DNA from: Cryomorphaceae bacterium 1068
GTDB lineage: Bacteria > Bacteroidota > Bacteroidia > Flavobacteriales_D > Cryomorphaceae
Reading direction: 5' to 3'
NCBI GenBank assembly: GCA_027214385.1
Contig: JAPVXR010000002.1
Coordinates: 310,001-374,000, forward strand
Length of the DNA stretch: 64,000 nucleotides
Under the pieces are notes generated by a model, which worked only from the letters and a program-made list of their open reading frames with translations, did not search any database and was not told the DNA's origin. Below, in pieces: positions 25,831 through 35,593 of this stretch (position 1 is the first letter of the stretch; the number at the start of each line of letters is the position of its first letter). A program made the translations under genes and the position numbers.

Positions 25831-26280
25831 ATGTCATTAGCAGATAAAATAAACGATGGCCTGAAGACGGCCATGAAGAATAAGGACAAGGATAAGTTGG
25901 CGGTTTTGCGCGCGGTAAAGTCTGAATTGCTTCTTCATGCCACGAAAGGTGGCGATGGAAGTATCACCGAAGCAGAGGAGATGAGAATCCTCACGAAGCT
26001 GCACAAGCAAAGAAAAGAAGCGGGTGCGCTTTATAACGAGCAAGGCAGAGAAGACCTGGCAAAAGAAGAAGAGTTTCAAGCAACGGTGATCGAGGAGTTT
26101 CTACCCGCGCAGTTATCCGAAACTGAAATCGAAGCCAAAGTCGCTCAGATCATAGCCGATACGGGTGCTGAAGGAATGAAGGATATGGGAAAGGTAATGG
26201 GTCAAGCCAATGCTGCCATGGCTGGAAAAGCCGATGGAAGCCTCGTTGCTAAAATCGTTAAAGTCAAATTGGGTTCTTAG
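25831..26280 (+). CDS. yqeY: GatB/YqeY domain protein
   Basis: 149 residues, the complete length of the YqeY family. This family resembles the tail domain of GatB, the tRNA-dependent amidotransferase subunit, and has been proposed to act on tRNA; the role of free YqeY is not settled. Visible family features: KINDGLKTAMKNKDKDKLAVLRAVKSE at the N-terminus (helical, split motif), EEFLPAQLSETEIEA near 88 and the C-terminal GMKDMGKVMGQANAAMAGKADG. Cytoplasmic. It lies after ftsZ and before a bidirectional terminator. Confidence 0.92.
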   Translation: MSLADKINDGLKTAMKNKDKDKLAVLRAVKSELLLHATKGGDGSITEAEEMRILTKLHKQRKEAGALYNEQGREDLAKEEEFQATVIEEFLPAQLSETEIEAKVAQIIADTGAEGMKDMGKVMGQANAAMAGKADGSLVAKIVKVKLGS

Positions 26281-26301
26281 AGCCTTTAAGAGTTGGAAAA
26301 G

Positions 26302-26328
26302 AAAAAGGGGTGTTGAGCCCCTTTTTTT
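26302..26328. terminator. Bidirectional terminator between yqeY and the response regulator
   Basis: AAAAAGGGG (26302-26310) pairs with CCCCTTTTT around a 7-base loop, with T-runs on both strands. It can end transcription from yqeY (+) and, 60 bases after the stop, from the regulator gene (-). Confidence 0.8.
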
Positions 26329-26388
26329 GTGTTTGAATTTTTTAGTGAGTCTCACCTTTTGGTCACCTCAAAGAAAGAAATCGACAGC

Positions 26389-27087
26389 CTAAGAGTTACT
26401 AGTCTCCAACTTAAACCCCACTCCGTGCACATTTTTAATGCTTACGTTCTCATCGTGCCGGAGGTACTTTCTGAGCTTGGTGATAAATACGTCTAAACTT
26501 CTCCCTACGAAGTAACTGTCGTCGCCCCAAACTAAGTTGGTGATTAATTCTCGCTCGATGACTTGGTTTTTCTGTTCGCAGAGAATCTTTAGGATTCCCG
26601 CTTCTTTTTTCGTCAGTACTTTAAGGAAGTCACCTGACCGCAGTTCGTAGTTCTCCGGATTGAAGGAGTAAGTCCCGATTTCGAATTCCTCGGTTTTAGT
26701 GTTTCCATCTGTGAGGTTATTACGTCTCAAGATTGCCTCCAGGCGAAGTAAAAATTCTTCGTTGCTGAATGGCTTCGTGATATAATCGTCTCCTCCCGAA
26801 CGAAAGCCCTCTACCTTGTCTTCGGTCATGCTTTTTGCCGTAAGGAAAACGATGGGCACTTGCTTATCAACTTTACGAATATCACGAGCCAACTCAAATC
26901 CATCTTTTTTCGGCATCATCACATCCAGAATACACAAGTCGTAAGAGTGGGCATTAAACTGCTGCAGTCCCTCTTTGCCATCTCTGCTCAGGTGAACTTT
27001 GTATCCTGCCACCGATAGCGTGTCTTGAATCACAAAGCCCAAGGAGGGGTCGTCTTCGACTAGGAGTATTTTGATAGGCTCGCTCAT
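26389..27087 (-). CDS. OmpR-family response regulator (RprY-like)
   Basis: 232 residues: receiver domain (1-120) with acidic pocket EDD at residues 11-13, phospho-acceptor Asp in CILDVMMPKKDG near 55 and FLTAKS near 83; then a winged-helix DNA-binding domain (about 130-230) with LTKKEAGILKIL and VGRSLDVFITKLRKYL. The pattern fits RprY of Bacteroides, which works with the kinase RprX. It overlaps the upstream kinase gene by four bases, so the pair is an operon. Target genes cannot be told from the sequence. Confidence 0.92.
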   Translation of the reverse strand: MSEPIKILLVEDDPSLGFVIQDTLSVAGYKVHLSRDGKEGLQQFNAHSYDLCILDVMMPKKDGFELARDIRKVDKQVPIVFLTAKSMTEDKVEGFRSGGDDYITKPFSNEEFLLRLEAILRRNNLTDGNTKTEEFEIGTYSFNPENYELRSGDFLKVLTKKEAGILKILCEQKNQVIERELITNLVWGDDSYFVGRSLDVFITKLRKYLRHDENVSIKNVHGVGFKLETSNS

Positions 27088-28412
27088 TTTTCTAACGGAA
27101 GTGTAAACGTAATACTCGTCCCTTTTCCTTCTTCACTTTCGGCCTTAATTTTTCCGCCGTGGGCTTCTACCATCTGTTTCACATAGTAAAGACCCAAACC
27201 AAAACCTTTCACGTCGTGTAAATTCCCTTTTGGTACTCGGTAGAATTTATCGAAAACGAGCGAGATTGACTTTTTTGGAATACCGATACCCTTATCGCTA
27301 ATGGTAATTTCGATCGAATCCCCATTTGAACTTGTGGTGATTTTTATTAGCGGGTTTTCGTGACTGTACTTAACGGCATTGTCGAGCAAATTGAAAATCA
27401 CGTTTGAAATATGCACTTCGTCACCTTGGATACTATAGTCGATGGCGTTAAGGTTTAGATTGATGTTCAGCCCATCTTGCTCGTTGGCCACCTGAAGGGT
27501 GTTTACGGTACTTCGAAGCATGGAGTGAAGGTCGAGTGTCTCGCGCTTAAGTTCTACGTTTTTTCGCTCTAGCGTGGCCAGCTGTAATACCTTATCAACC
27601 TGAAGCCGAAGTCTGCGTACCTCACTGAAAATTAATTCGGCATATCGGTGAAGTCGCTCCGGCTGTTGAGCGATGTCGGGTTTGAGCAATACTTCGCTGG
27701 AGAGGCTTATGGAACTGATTGGTGTTTTCAGTTCATGGGTCATATTATTAATGAAGTCCGTTTTCATTTCTGAGAGCCGCTTTTGACGGAGCACGATGTA
27801 CACTGCATAGGCGAAGAATACAAAAACGATTAATGAAATCAGGGCAGAGAATGCCCATGTGGAAATTTTAGTGGAAGGGGTTTCAATGGTAAATGGTTCC
27901 TTGTGTGGAAAGAAAACTCCGAAGTAATGGCCGTCTTTCTCCCATTTGATTTGTGGTGCTTCTGAATTACTTGGCTGAGCAGCTTCTTCGTTCAGGGCAA
28001 TGTAATCGCCAAAAACGATGCTATCGGTAAAGCAGTCGTAGACACCGTATTCAAAGTTTTCCTGGATGTTTCTTCTTTCGAATTCGTTTCGCAGAAGGCG
28101 TTCGAGAAGGTAAGGGTGTACCGTATCGTTAATGGCTACGGTGAAGTAGTTTGGGCGAATTTGCTTGACGGCTTGAAAGAGTTCGGCGGGATCATCGTTG
28201 ATGGTGAGAATCTCATCGGCTACGTTAGTGAGCGCAATAGTCACTCGGTCATTGAACTGTTTGGCCTCGGCCGCTTCCTGATCTTTGCGAAGGTCTATTT
28301 GTGTTCTTTGAACCTCAAATGCCTTATCGAGCCAATAAATTTGCGTGGCGATAATTCCCGCTACACTGACTATGGCCAGTAAAATAAGGATACCGATTAG
28401 CTTGCGGCTCAT
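27084..28412 (-). CDS. Sensor histidine kinase (RprX-like)
   Basis: 442 residues. A first membrane helix (about 5-25), a periplasmic sensor region of about 165 residues and a second helix (about 190-213) are followed by HisKA with phospho-acceptor His in NNMTHELKTPISS near 227 and a HATPase domain with N-box FNLLDNAVKYS near 346, G1 DKGIGIP near 377 and G2 GFGLGLYYVKQM near 404. No HAMP domain is evident. Partner of the adjacent OmpR-type regulator. Signal sensed is unknown. Confidence 0.92.
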   Translation of the reverse strand: MSRKLIGILILLAIVSVAGIIATQIYWLDKAFEVQRTQIDLRKDQEAAEAKQFNDRVTIALTNVADEILTINDDPAELFQAVKQIRPNYFTVAINDTVHPYLLERLLRNEFERRNIQENFEYGVYDCFTDSIVFGDYIALNEEAAQPSNSEAPQIKWEKDGHYFGVFFPHKEPFTIETPSTKISTWAFSALISLIVFVFFAYAVYIVLRQKRLSEMKTDFINNMTHELKTPISSISLSSEVLLKPDIAQQPERLHRYAELIFSEVRRLRLQVDKVLQLATLERKNVELKRETLDLHSMLRSTVNTLQVANEQDGLNINLNLNAIDYSIQGDEVHISNVIFNLLDNAVKYSHENPLIKITTSSNGDSIEITISDKGIGIPKKSISLVFDKFYRVPKGNLHDVKGFGLGLYYVKQMVEAHGGKIKAESEEGKGTSITFTLPLEK

Positions 28413-28506
28413 AACGCTAAGTTAATGACTCAGCGGAGCTGTCCTAAAGAGTTTAACAGATTGCTAACGAATGCCAGTCACTATAAGAGCTACCGACAAG
28501 TGTTCG

Positions 28507-28683
28507 TTATGCTACGCGCTTGCGTTTTTTCCGAATGATGGAGCAGACCTTGATGACATCAAGGGTGTTCGAGTAAATCGTATGATTGAGTCTGATAATC
28601 TCCCCCAGAAGATCGGCCTCGGGAGTCGAAAGTAAATGCTGAAGATCGGCTTGCTTTAGCCCAGATGCGTTTATATCTTTCAT
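28507..28683 (-). CDS. Small hypothetical protein
   Basis: 58 residues from ATG 28683 to TAA 28507. The product begins MKDINASGLKQADLQHLL and ends in a strongly basic tail (IIRKKRKRVA), with predicted helices in between (EADLLGEIIRLNHTIYS). Codon use and amino-acid mix look like a real protein rather than a shadow, but there is no recognised family and no strong ribosome-binding site. It lies between the kinase and groEL on the same strand as both. The basic end would fit nucleic-acid or ribosome binding, purely as inference. Confidence 0.45.
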   Translation of the reverse strand: MKDINASGLKQADLQHLLSTPEADLLGEIIRLNHTIYSNTLDVIKVCSIIRKKRKRVA

Positions 28684-28846
28684 TCTGAAGAAGACTTTGG
28701 TCCTCGTTGTTTTTCGGTTTTAGGAGGTGAAAGGTTTCACTCTCTTTGAATCATGTACAATATCGGTGCCTACTCTCCCCACATCAATAGCCTGACTTTC
28801 CTCAATTTTTTATCGATTTATGAGTTTTGATTTATTTCAAACAAAG

Positions 28847-28876
28847 AAGGCCATCCACGATAAAGTGAATGGCCTT
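28847..28876 (-). terminator. Terminator hairpin after groEL
   Basis: AAGGCCAT (28847-28854) pairs with ATGGCCTT (28869-28876), with inner CAC/GTG pairs. It begins 26 bases past the groEL stop. T-richness follows on both strands, better on the plus strand (TTTTGATTTTA), so direction is not certain. Confidence 0.55.
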
Positions 28877-28901
28877 TTGATTTTATAGTGACGCAGTATT
28901 A

Positions 28902-30554
<1,653 letters not shown>

Positions 30555-30561
30555 TTAATTA

Positions 30562-30846
30562 TTAGTTGTTGCTGATGACACCGAAAATGTCTGACTCTCT
30601 CATGATGAGGTAGTCTTTTCCTTCAATCTTAATTTCGGTGCCGGCGTACTGTCCGTAAATGACGTTGTCGCCAACTTTTACCGTCACGGGTTCGTCTTTT
30701 TTTCCACCGCCAACGGCTACAACTGTTCCTTTTTGTGGTTTTTCTTTGGCCGTATCAGGGATGATAATCCCACTTGCGGTTTTTTCTTCAGCAGGAGCTG
30801 CTTCTACAAGCACTCGATCTGCTAATGGTGTAAGATTTACTGACAT
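30562..30846 (-). CDS. groES: Co-chaperonin GroES (HSP10)
   Basis: 94 residues, the lid of the GroEL chamber. Starts [18 protein letters not shown], mobile loop [18 protein letters not shown] near residues 20-37, and ends with the conserved [15 protein letters not shown]. It forms an operon with groEL. No CIRCE (TTAGCACTC-N9-GAGTGCTAA) lies upstream, so heat control, if present, uses another system. Confidence 0.97.
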   Translation of the reverse strand: MSVNLTPLADRVLVEAAPAEEKTASGIIIPDTAKEKPQKGTVVAVGGGKKDEPVTVKVGDNVIYGQYAGTEIKIEGKDYLIMRESDIFGVISNN

Positions 30847-30930
30847 TGATTTCTATTTAAGATTTGTGAAAAGCCCTCAGTCACAAAATGTGCCGGAGGA
30901 TAGAACCTGAAAAGAAGTCCGATTTGGACA

Positions 30931-30969
30931 AAAAAAATGTCAGTGCATCTGTGACACACTGACATTTTT
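30931..30969 (-). terminator. Rho-independent terminator after secG
   Basis: On the minus strand a 13-base stem (30957-30969 with 30933-30945) is followed by a run of eight T. It lies 20 bases beyond the secG stop and separates secG from groES. Confidence 0.85.
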
Positions 30970-30988
30970 ACAGTTTTATTGAATGATC

Positions 30989-31330
30989 TTATTGCTCTGG
31001 CTCTGCAGGAACTTCTTCAGATCCTGTAGAAGCGGGTGCTTCTTCAGTCGGTGGAGCTTGTTGTTGTGGTACAACTTCTTCGAATTGACCTGGTTGAGCT
31101 ACTGCTGCATTGTCTTGAAGTCCGGCTGATGCCAAGCATAGTACAAATAAGACAATCGCTAAACTCCAAGTTCCTTTTTCAAGGAAATCTGCAGTACGCT
31201 GAACGCCTCCTATTTGGTTTGCAGAAGAGAAGCTTGAGTCAAGTCCTCCACCTTTTGGGTTTTGAATTAATACGATAAGCGCTAAGAAAACGCAAACTAG
31301 AATAATGAGTACGAAAATAAACACCTGCAT
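30989..31330 (-). CDS. secG: Preprotein translocase subunit SecG
   Basis: 113 residues with two membrane helices (about 2-22 and 50-70) joined by the conserved cytoplasmic loop QNPKGGGLDSSFSSANQIGG with GVQRTADFLEK. SecG aids SecYEG-mediated export. The C-terminal 40 residues are acidic and rich in Pro, Gln and Glu, a variable extension seen in Bacteroidota. It is the last gene of the miaB-to-secG run and is followed by a strong terminator. Confidence 0.95.
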   Translation of the reverse strand: MQVFIFVLIILVCVFLALIVLIQNPKGGGLDSSFSSANQIGGVQRTADFLEKGTWSLAIVLFVLCLASAGLQDNAAVAQPGQFEEVVPQQQAPPTEEAPASTGSEEVPAEPEQ

Positions 31331-31347
31331 GTCTTCGTGATTTTTTT

Positions 31348-32217
31348 TTAAGATTGTTCTTCAGCCCGTTTTTGAAGAGCGGCAAAATAACGTCTTTTTT
31401 CCGGATATTTCAAACTCAGATTTTTATACGCTCTAGCAGCCTTTTTAAAGTCTCCTTGACGTTCGTAAATCTTCGCCAATGTTTCGGTTATAAAGGATTC
31501 GTCTTCCATCAAACTCATCTTGCCCATTTGGGTTGGAGAGAAGAATGCCTTTTTGGCCGGAGTGATTTTTCGGTCTTCCGAAATGAATTTTTCGATTATT
31601 TCTCGCTCAGGTTGCGACTGATTGGTGCCCCGATCAATATTTAATAAGAATCGACTAAAAGCCGAGCCACCGGCTGTCCGTTCTTCTTCAGTCTTTATTT
31701 CAGCCTCTTTGTGGCTTGATTCTGTGGAGTCAGAATCTTTGGTTTCGTCAAGTTTATTTTCCATCTCAAGCTCTCCCAACTGCATAACTGCTGCAGCCAT
31801 GATTTGCTCTTCAAGTGGGTCCTTGGAGACAATGGAATCAATTGGTTCCTCGGTAGTTTGATTAGCTTGTTTTTGCTGAGATTGCCCTACTGGTTTCTCT
31901 TCCGGAATGGTCACGGATTCATCCGGAACACGATCATCAATTACTTTCGAAGCGGTTTCACCTTCCTCGATTTTTCTTAGAAGGCCATCTCTGACCACTC
32001 GGTCGTAGAGCTTTGACCGATCTTGAACATAGATGGACGCCATGTTTATGAATTCCTTCAGCTCCAGATCGTCATTTTCTTTTGCCCCCATAGCCAGAAG
32101 CACTTTGAATGACGAGCAATACGGATATTTCAGTGAAAGATTTCGAACTTCATTGAAATCTGACCCATCGGGAATCAGACCTGAATCAATCATTTCTATG
32201 ACTTTCGCTCTTTCCAT
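31348..32217 (-). CDS. Conserved hypothetical protein with C-terminal TPR-like helices
   Basis: 289 residues. The N-terminal 100 residues are helical (LSLKYPYCSSFKVLLAMGAKEN), followed by a long acidic, Gln/Glu/Ser-rich disordered linker (about 105-200) and a C-terminal helical hairpin resembling one tetratricopeptide unit (LAKIYERQGDFKKAARAYKNLSLKYPEKRRYFAALQ). No signal peptide. It sits two bases after lptE and before secG, an order common in Flavobacteriia, so a role near envelope assembly is possible, but the function is unknown. Confidence 0.75.
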   Translation of the reverse strand: MERAKVIEMIDSGLIPDGSDFNEVRNLSLKYPYCSSFKVLLAMGAKENDDLELKEFINMASIYVQDRSKLYDRVVRDGLLRKIEEGETASKVIDDRVPDESVTIPEEKPVGQSQQKQANQTTEEPIDSIVSKDPLEEQIMAAAVMQLGELEMENKLDETKDSDSTESSHKEAEIKTEEERTAGGSAFSRFLLNIDRGTNQSQPEREIIEKFISEDRKITPAKKAFFSPTQMGKMSLMEDESFITETLAKIYERQGDFKKAARAYKNLSLKYPEKRRYFAALQKRAEEQS

Positions 32218-32219
32218 AC

Positions 32220-32726
32220 CTACCAGGCTCCGAGTGAAGCGTCAAAAATATCTTGGATTAGCTGGCTGTTCACGTCTTCTACGAGTTCAGTTTCTATATC
32301 AGAGAAGTTCTGTTGCGAGTCGTAATCGACAAATCGCGAAAAGTTTTTCTCGAAGCTTTTATCCTTTTCAATTGTGTTGGTGTATTTCACCTTTACCGTA
32401 ATGGTGAGCCTGTTGAGACTCGTAAATTCTTCGCTGGAAATGGCGGCATTACCAATCTGATACCCCGTTACCACACCTTCGAATTGAAGATCTCCTCGTT
32501 TTTCGGCCAAATCCAATCGAGTCTGAGCGAGCATAAGGTCTTTGAGAGACTCAGACAATACCAATCCGTATTCGGGTGCAGCCTGCGGCGTGGCAATCTG
32601 AAATTGCTGAATCGAAAAAGTGTCGGCGTCAGCAGGAATATCTGCCCCGGTAAAAGAGTAATTTACCGTGCATCCTGAAATGGCGACCACAAAGAGTACA
32701 AGTGATATTCGGAGTTTTTGTGTCAA
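32220..32726 (-). CDS. lptE: LptE-family lipoprotein
   Basis: 168 residues. The lipoprotein signal ends VAISGC with the acylated Cys near residue 19. The body contains the LptE-like pattern SFTGADIPADADTFSI and a strand-helix repeat ending LVEDVNSQLIQDIFDASLGAW. LptE plugs the LptD barrel that places lipopolysaccharide in the outer leaflet. Sequence conservation across phyla is weak; the call follows the Bacteroidota 'LptE family' and the conserved neighbourhood (sigma-54 activator upstream, TPR gene and secG downstream). Confidence 0.82.
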   Translation of the reverse strand: MTQKLRISLVLFVVAISGCTVNYSFTGADIPADADTFSIQQFQIATPQAAPEYGLVLSESLKDLMLAQTRLDLAEKRGDLQFEGVVTGYQIGNAAISSEEFTSLNRLTITVKVKYTNTIEKDKSFEKNFSRFVDYDSQQNFSDIETELVEDVNSQLIQDIFDASLGAW

Positions 32727-32729
32727 AGC

Positions 32730-33989
32730 TTAGTTAAGGTTGTATTCCTTGATTTTGCGATACAAGGTTCGTTCCGAAATACCCAATTCTTTAGCGGCCC
32801 ACTTCCTGCGGTTGTTATGCTTCTTAAGCGCTCTTTCAATCAAATCTCTTTCCGTTTGCTCCAGAGATAGTGTCTCTTCTACTTCTTCGTGCTCATCTAT
32901 ATATTGTGCTGGTGATGGTTTCGAGATATTGTAGTCCGCCGGAGTAAAATTGTGATCTACATCTGTCTCCTCATTTCGTTCAAACTCCTGATTGTCTTGA
33001 AACAGACGCTTGATCGCCGAAGGGTTTTTGGTTCTCAGGCTGTCTTCATTCGTGCGGTTTTGCATGAGCTCAAGTACGATCGACTTAAGATCGCTTACGT
33101 CTTGACGCATTTCGAAAAGAACCTTGTACAGTATTTCTCTTTCGCTGAAGTCATTGCCTCCACTTGAGCCATCTTTTTGGCTGATGATAGCTGGTAAATT
33201 GGAGTTACCAACTTCAGGAAGGTATTGACGCATAATTTCGGCGGTAATATTCCGCTCTTCCTCTATTACCGAAAGCTGTTCGGTAATATTTTTGAGTTGC
33301 CTAATGTTTCCGGGCCAGTTGTAATTTTCTAAAAGAGTAATTGCGTCTTCATTCAGACGGATTGCAGGCATCTTGTACTTTTCAGCAAAGTCAACCGCGA
33401 ATTTCCGAAACAGCAAATGGATATCTTCTTTGCGATCCCGCAAGGGAGGAAGGTATATCGGAACTGAATTCAATCGGTAAAAAAGGTCTTCTCGGAAAGT
33501 TCCTTTTGAAATGGCCTTATCCATATTGACATTGGTAGCAGCGATGATCCGTACGTCTGTCTTAATGTTTTTGGACGATCCTACACGAAGGAATTCACCG
33601 GTTTCTAACACCCGTAGTAGTCGCACTTGAGTTTGTAGCGGCAGTTCTGCTACCTCGTCCAGAAAGATTGTTCCTCCATTGGCCACTTCGAAATACCCTT
33701 TGCGAGAATCGTGTGCGCCGGTAAATGCTCCTTTTTCGTGACCAAATAGTTCAGAGTCAATAGTTCCTTCCGGAATTGCTCCGCAGTTTACAGCGATGTA
33801 CTGTCCGTGCTTTCTGGCGCTCAGGGCATGGATAATCTGGGGCATGGTCTCTTTTCCCGTTCCACTTTCACCTGTGATCAAAACAGAAATATCAGTCGGA
33901 GCTACCTGTACTGCAATATCGAGTGCCCGATTGAGCAAACGGGAATTACCGATAATTCCAAAACGTTGTTTTACTTGTTGTATATCCAT
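32730..33989 (-). CDS. Sigma-54-dependent transcriptional activator without receiver domain
   Basis: 419 residues. The AAA+ domain starts almost at the N-terminus (IGNSRLLNRALDIA) with Walker A GESGTGKE near 40, the sigma-54 contact loop GAFTGA near 90, Walker B GGTIFLDEV near 108 and arginine fingers in RLNSVPIYLPPLRDR. A variable linker (about 270-360) leads to a Fis-type helix-turn-helix ending ERTLYRKIKEYNLN. With no receiver or GAF domain, its activity is probably set by expression or a partner. It lies between miaB and lptE in a conserved Bacteroidota order; targets are unknown. Confidence 0.92.
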   Translation of the reverse strand: MDIQQVKQRFGIIGNSRLLNRALDIAVQVAPTDISVLITGESGTGKETMPQIIHALSARKHGQYIAVNCGAIPEGTIDSELFGHEKGAFTGAHDSRKGYFEVANGGTIFLDEVAELPLQTQVRLLRVLETGEFLRVGSSKNIKTDVRIIAATNVNMDKAISKGTFREDLFYRLNSVPIYLPPLRDRKEDIHLLFRKFAVDFAEKYKMPAIRLNEDAITLLENYNWPGNIRQLKNITEQLSVIEEERNITAEIMRQYLPEVGNSNLPAIISQKDGSSGGNDFSEREILYKVLFEMRQDVSDLKSIVLELMQNRTNEDSLRTKNPSAIKRLFQDNQEFERNEETDVDHNFTPADYNISKPSPAQYIDEHEEVEETLSLEQTERDLIERALKKHNNRRKWAAKELGISERTLYRKIKEYNLN

Positions 33990-35420
33990 TTATTGATTGA
34001 CTACTTCACCTATTAAGGTAGCAGATGTGTAATCCGTAACTCTCACATCCACATATGTTTTGAGCTCAATTTCTCCTCGGTCAAATACAATCACAGCATT
34101 CTGGCTGTTACGTCCGTATAGCATTTGATCAGATTTTTTTGAAACACCTTCCACCAAGACTTTAAATGTTTTTCCAACCGAAGCTTTGTTTCGAACTGTA
34201 CTTCCTGCGCGTTGAATCGTGATAATTTCTTCTAACCGTTTTTGCTTTACCTCTTCAGGAACATCGTCTTCGTATTTTCTCTCCGCCAATGTTTTTGGTC
34301 TCTCTGAATATTTAAAAGTGTAGGCATATTCGTACATCACCTCTTTAATAATCGACAGTGTATCTGCGTGTTCTTCATCTGTCTCACCACAAAACCCCGT
34401 AATGATATCAGTGCTGATCGCTGCCATCGGCATGATGCGTCTTATCGCTTCGATTCGATTCATATACCACTCACGCGTATAGCCTCGATTCATTCTTTTA
34501 AGAACATCGCTGTTTCCACTTTGCACAGGAAGGTGAATGTACTTGCAAATATTCTCGTATTTGGCCATAGTATGCAACACGTCATCGGTCATATCCTTCG
34601 GGTGAGAGGTAGAAAAACGTATTCGAAGGTCAGGGTGCACCAAAGCCACTTTTTCCATCAATTGCGCAAAGTTTACCGTTTCCTTTTCGGGATCAATTAT
34701 TTCACCTTTTTTGGAAATATTCCATCGGTACGAATCTACGTTCTGGCCCAGCAAGGTCACTTCTCGGTACCCTTGTTCAAAGAGGTATTTGGCTTCATGG
34801 ACGATTGTTTCTGGATCACGGCTTCTTTCGCGGCCACGAGTAAACGGCACAACACAAAAAGAACACATGTTGTCACAGCCTCGCATAATCGATATGAAGC
34901 TGGTCACACCTCCGCTATCCAGACGCACGGGATTTATTTCCGCGTAAGTTTCTTCTCGCGAAAGCAATACATTCACTGCTTTTCGACCATCAGTTACTTC
35001 TTCAACTAATGAGGGTAGTTCACGATAGGCGTCCGGTCCGACTACAAGGTCTACGAGTTTTTCCTCCTCCAGTAGTTTTTCTTTAAGGCGCTCAGCCATG
35101 CAGCCAAGGATACCGATCATCATATCCGATCGCTTTTTTTTCTTCTGGGTATTAAACTGCATCAATCGCTTGCGAATCCGTTGTTCAGCTTTATCGCGAA
35201 TTGAGCAAGTATTGATCAGAATCAAATCCGCTTCTTCGCTATCACGAGTGGTTTCAAAGCCATTTTCTTGCATGATGGAAGCTACTATTTCGCTATCCGC
35301 AAAATTCATAGCACAACCATAACTCTCCAAATAGAGTTTTCTTCCCTTCTTGGTGCTTTTACTTTCTAGCAAAGTTGCTTCGCCTTGTCGTTCTTCCTCT
35401 AGCATACTCTGTGATTTCAT
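33990..35420 (-). CDS. miaB: tRNA-2-methylthio-N6-dimethylallyladenosine synthase
   Basis: 476 residues from ATG 35420. A radical-SAM enzyme that adds a methylthio group to i6A37 in tRNAs reading UNN codons. The N-terminal UPF0004 domain supplies three Cys (YGCAMN, NTCSIR, LGCMAE) for one cluster; the radical-SAM motif CDNMCSFC (near 190) supplies the second; a TRAM domain forms the C-terminus (about 405-475). MiaB rather than RimO or MtaB is supported by [14 protein letters not shown] and [12 protein letters not shown]. First gene of the run reaching secG. Confidence 0.95.
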   Translation of the reverse strand: MKSQSMLEEERQGEATLLESKSTKKGRKLYLESYGCAMNFADSEIVASIMQENGFETTRDSEEADLILINTCSIRDKAEQRIRKRLMQFNTQKKKKRSDMMIGILGCMAERLKEKLLEEEKLVDLVVGPDAYRELPSLVEEVTDGRKAVNVLLSREETYAEINPVRLDSGGVTSFISIMRGCDNMCSFCVVPFTRGRERSRDPETIVHEAKYLFEQGYREVTLLGQNVDSYRWNISKKGEIIDPEKETVNFAQLMEKVALVHPDLRIRFSTSHPKDMTDDVLHTMAKYENICKYIHLPVQSGNSDVLKRMNRGYTREWYMNRIEAIRRIMPMAAISTDIITGFCGETDEEHADTLSIIKEVMYEYAYTFKYSERPKTLAERKYEDDVPEEVKQKRLEEIITIQRAGSTVRNKASVGKTFKVLVEGVSKKSDQMLYGRNSQNAVIVFDRGEIELKTYVDVRVTDYTSATLIGEVVNQ

Positions 35421-35447
35421 TTGATTCCCGCTTTTTTGAAACGGGTG

Positions 35448-35455
35448 CAAAGTTA
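35448..35455 (-). promoter_or_regulatory. Candidate -7 box of the miaB operon
   Basis: The minus strand reads TAACTTTG, an exact TAnnTTTG match, 28 bases before the miaB start. A TTTG lies 22 bases further upstream (35478-35481), slightly more than the ideal spacing. Confidence 0.5.
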
Positions 35456-35593
35456 TTGAAAAAATAAAGGTTTCTGCCAAAATGACATGCTATCCAAACG
35501 TAGGGAAAACTTGAATTTATTCGTCTCTGAAGTCAATTAAGAATTCATTGCTTTACTTTGCATCCGACGGCACGGTGCCCAAAACAAGAAGGA

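Larger units (their letters stand above)
28413..28901. other. Spacer between the kinase and groEL, mostly non-coding
   Basis: 489 bases. It contains one plausible small gene (28507-28683, minus strand), a short palindrome GTGAAA-GG-TTTCAC at 28727-28740 and the groEL terminator hairpin at 28847-28876. Nothing else is recognised. Confidence 0.6.

Noticed and set aside
30847-30930. Search for a CIRCE heat-shock operator before groES
   Set aside because: No TTAGCACTC-N9-GAGTGCTAA-like inverted repeat is present.
34368-35009. 213-codon plus-strand frame
   Set aside because: Antisense to miaB; residue mix (many His, Ser, Phe) is typical of reverse reading.
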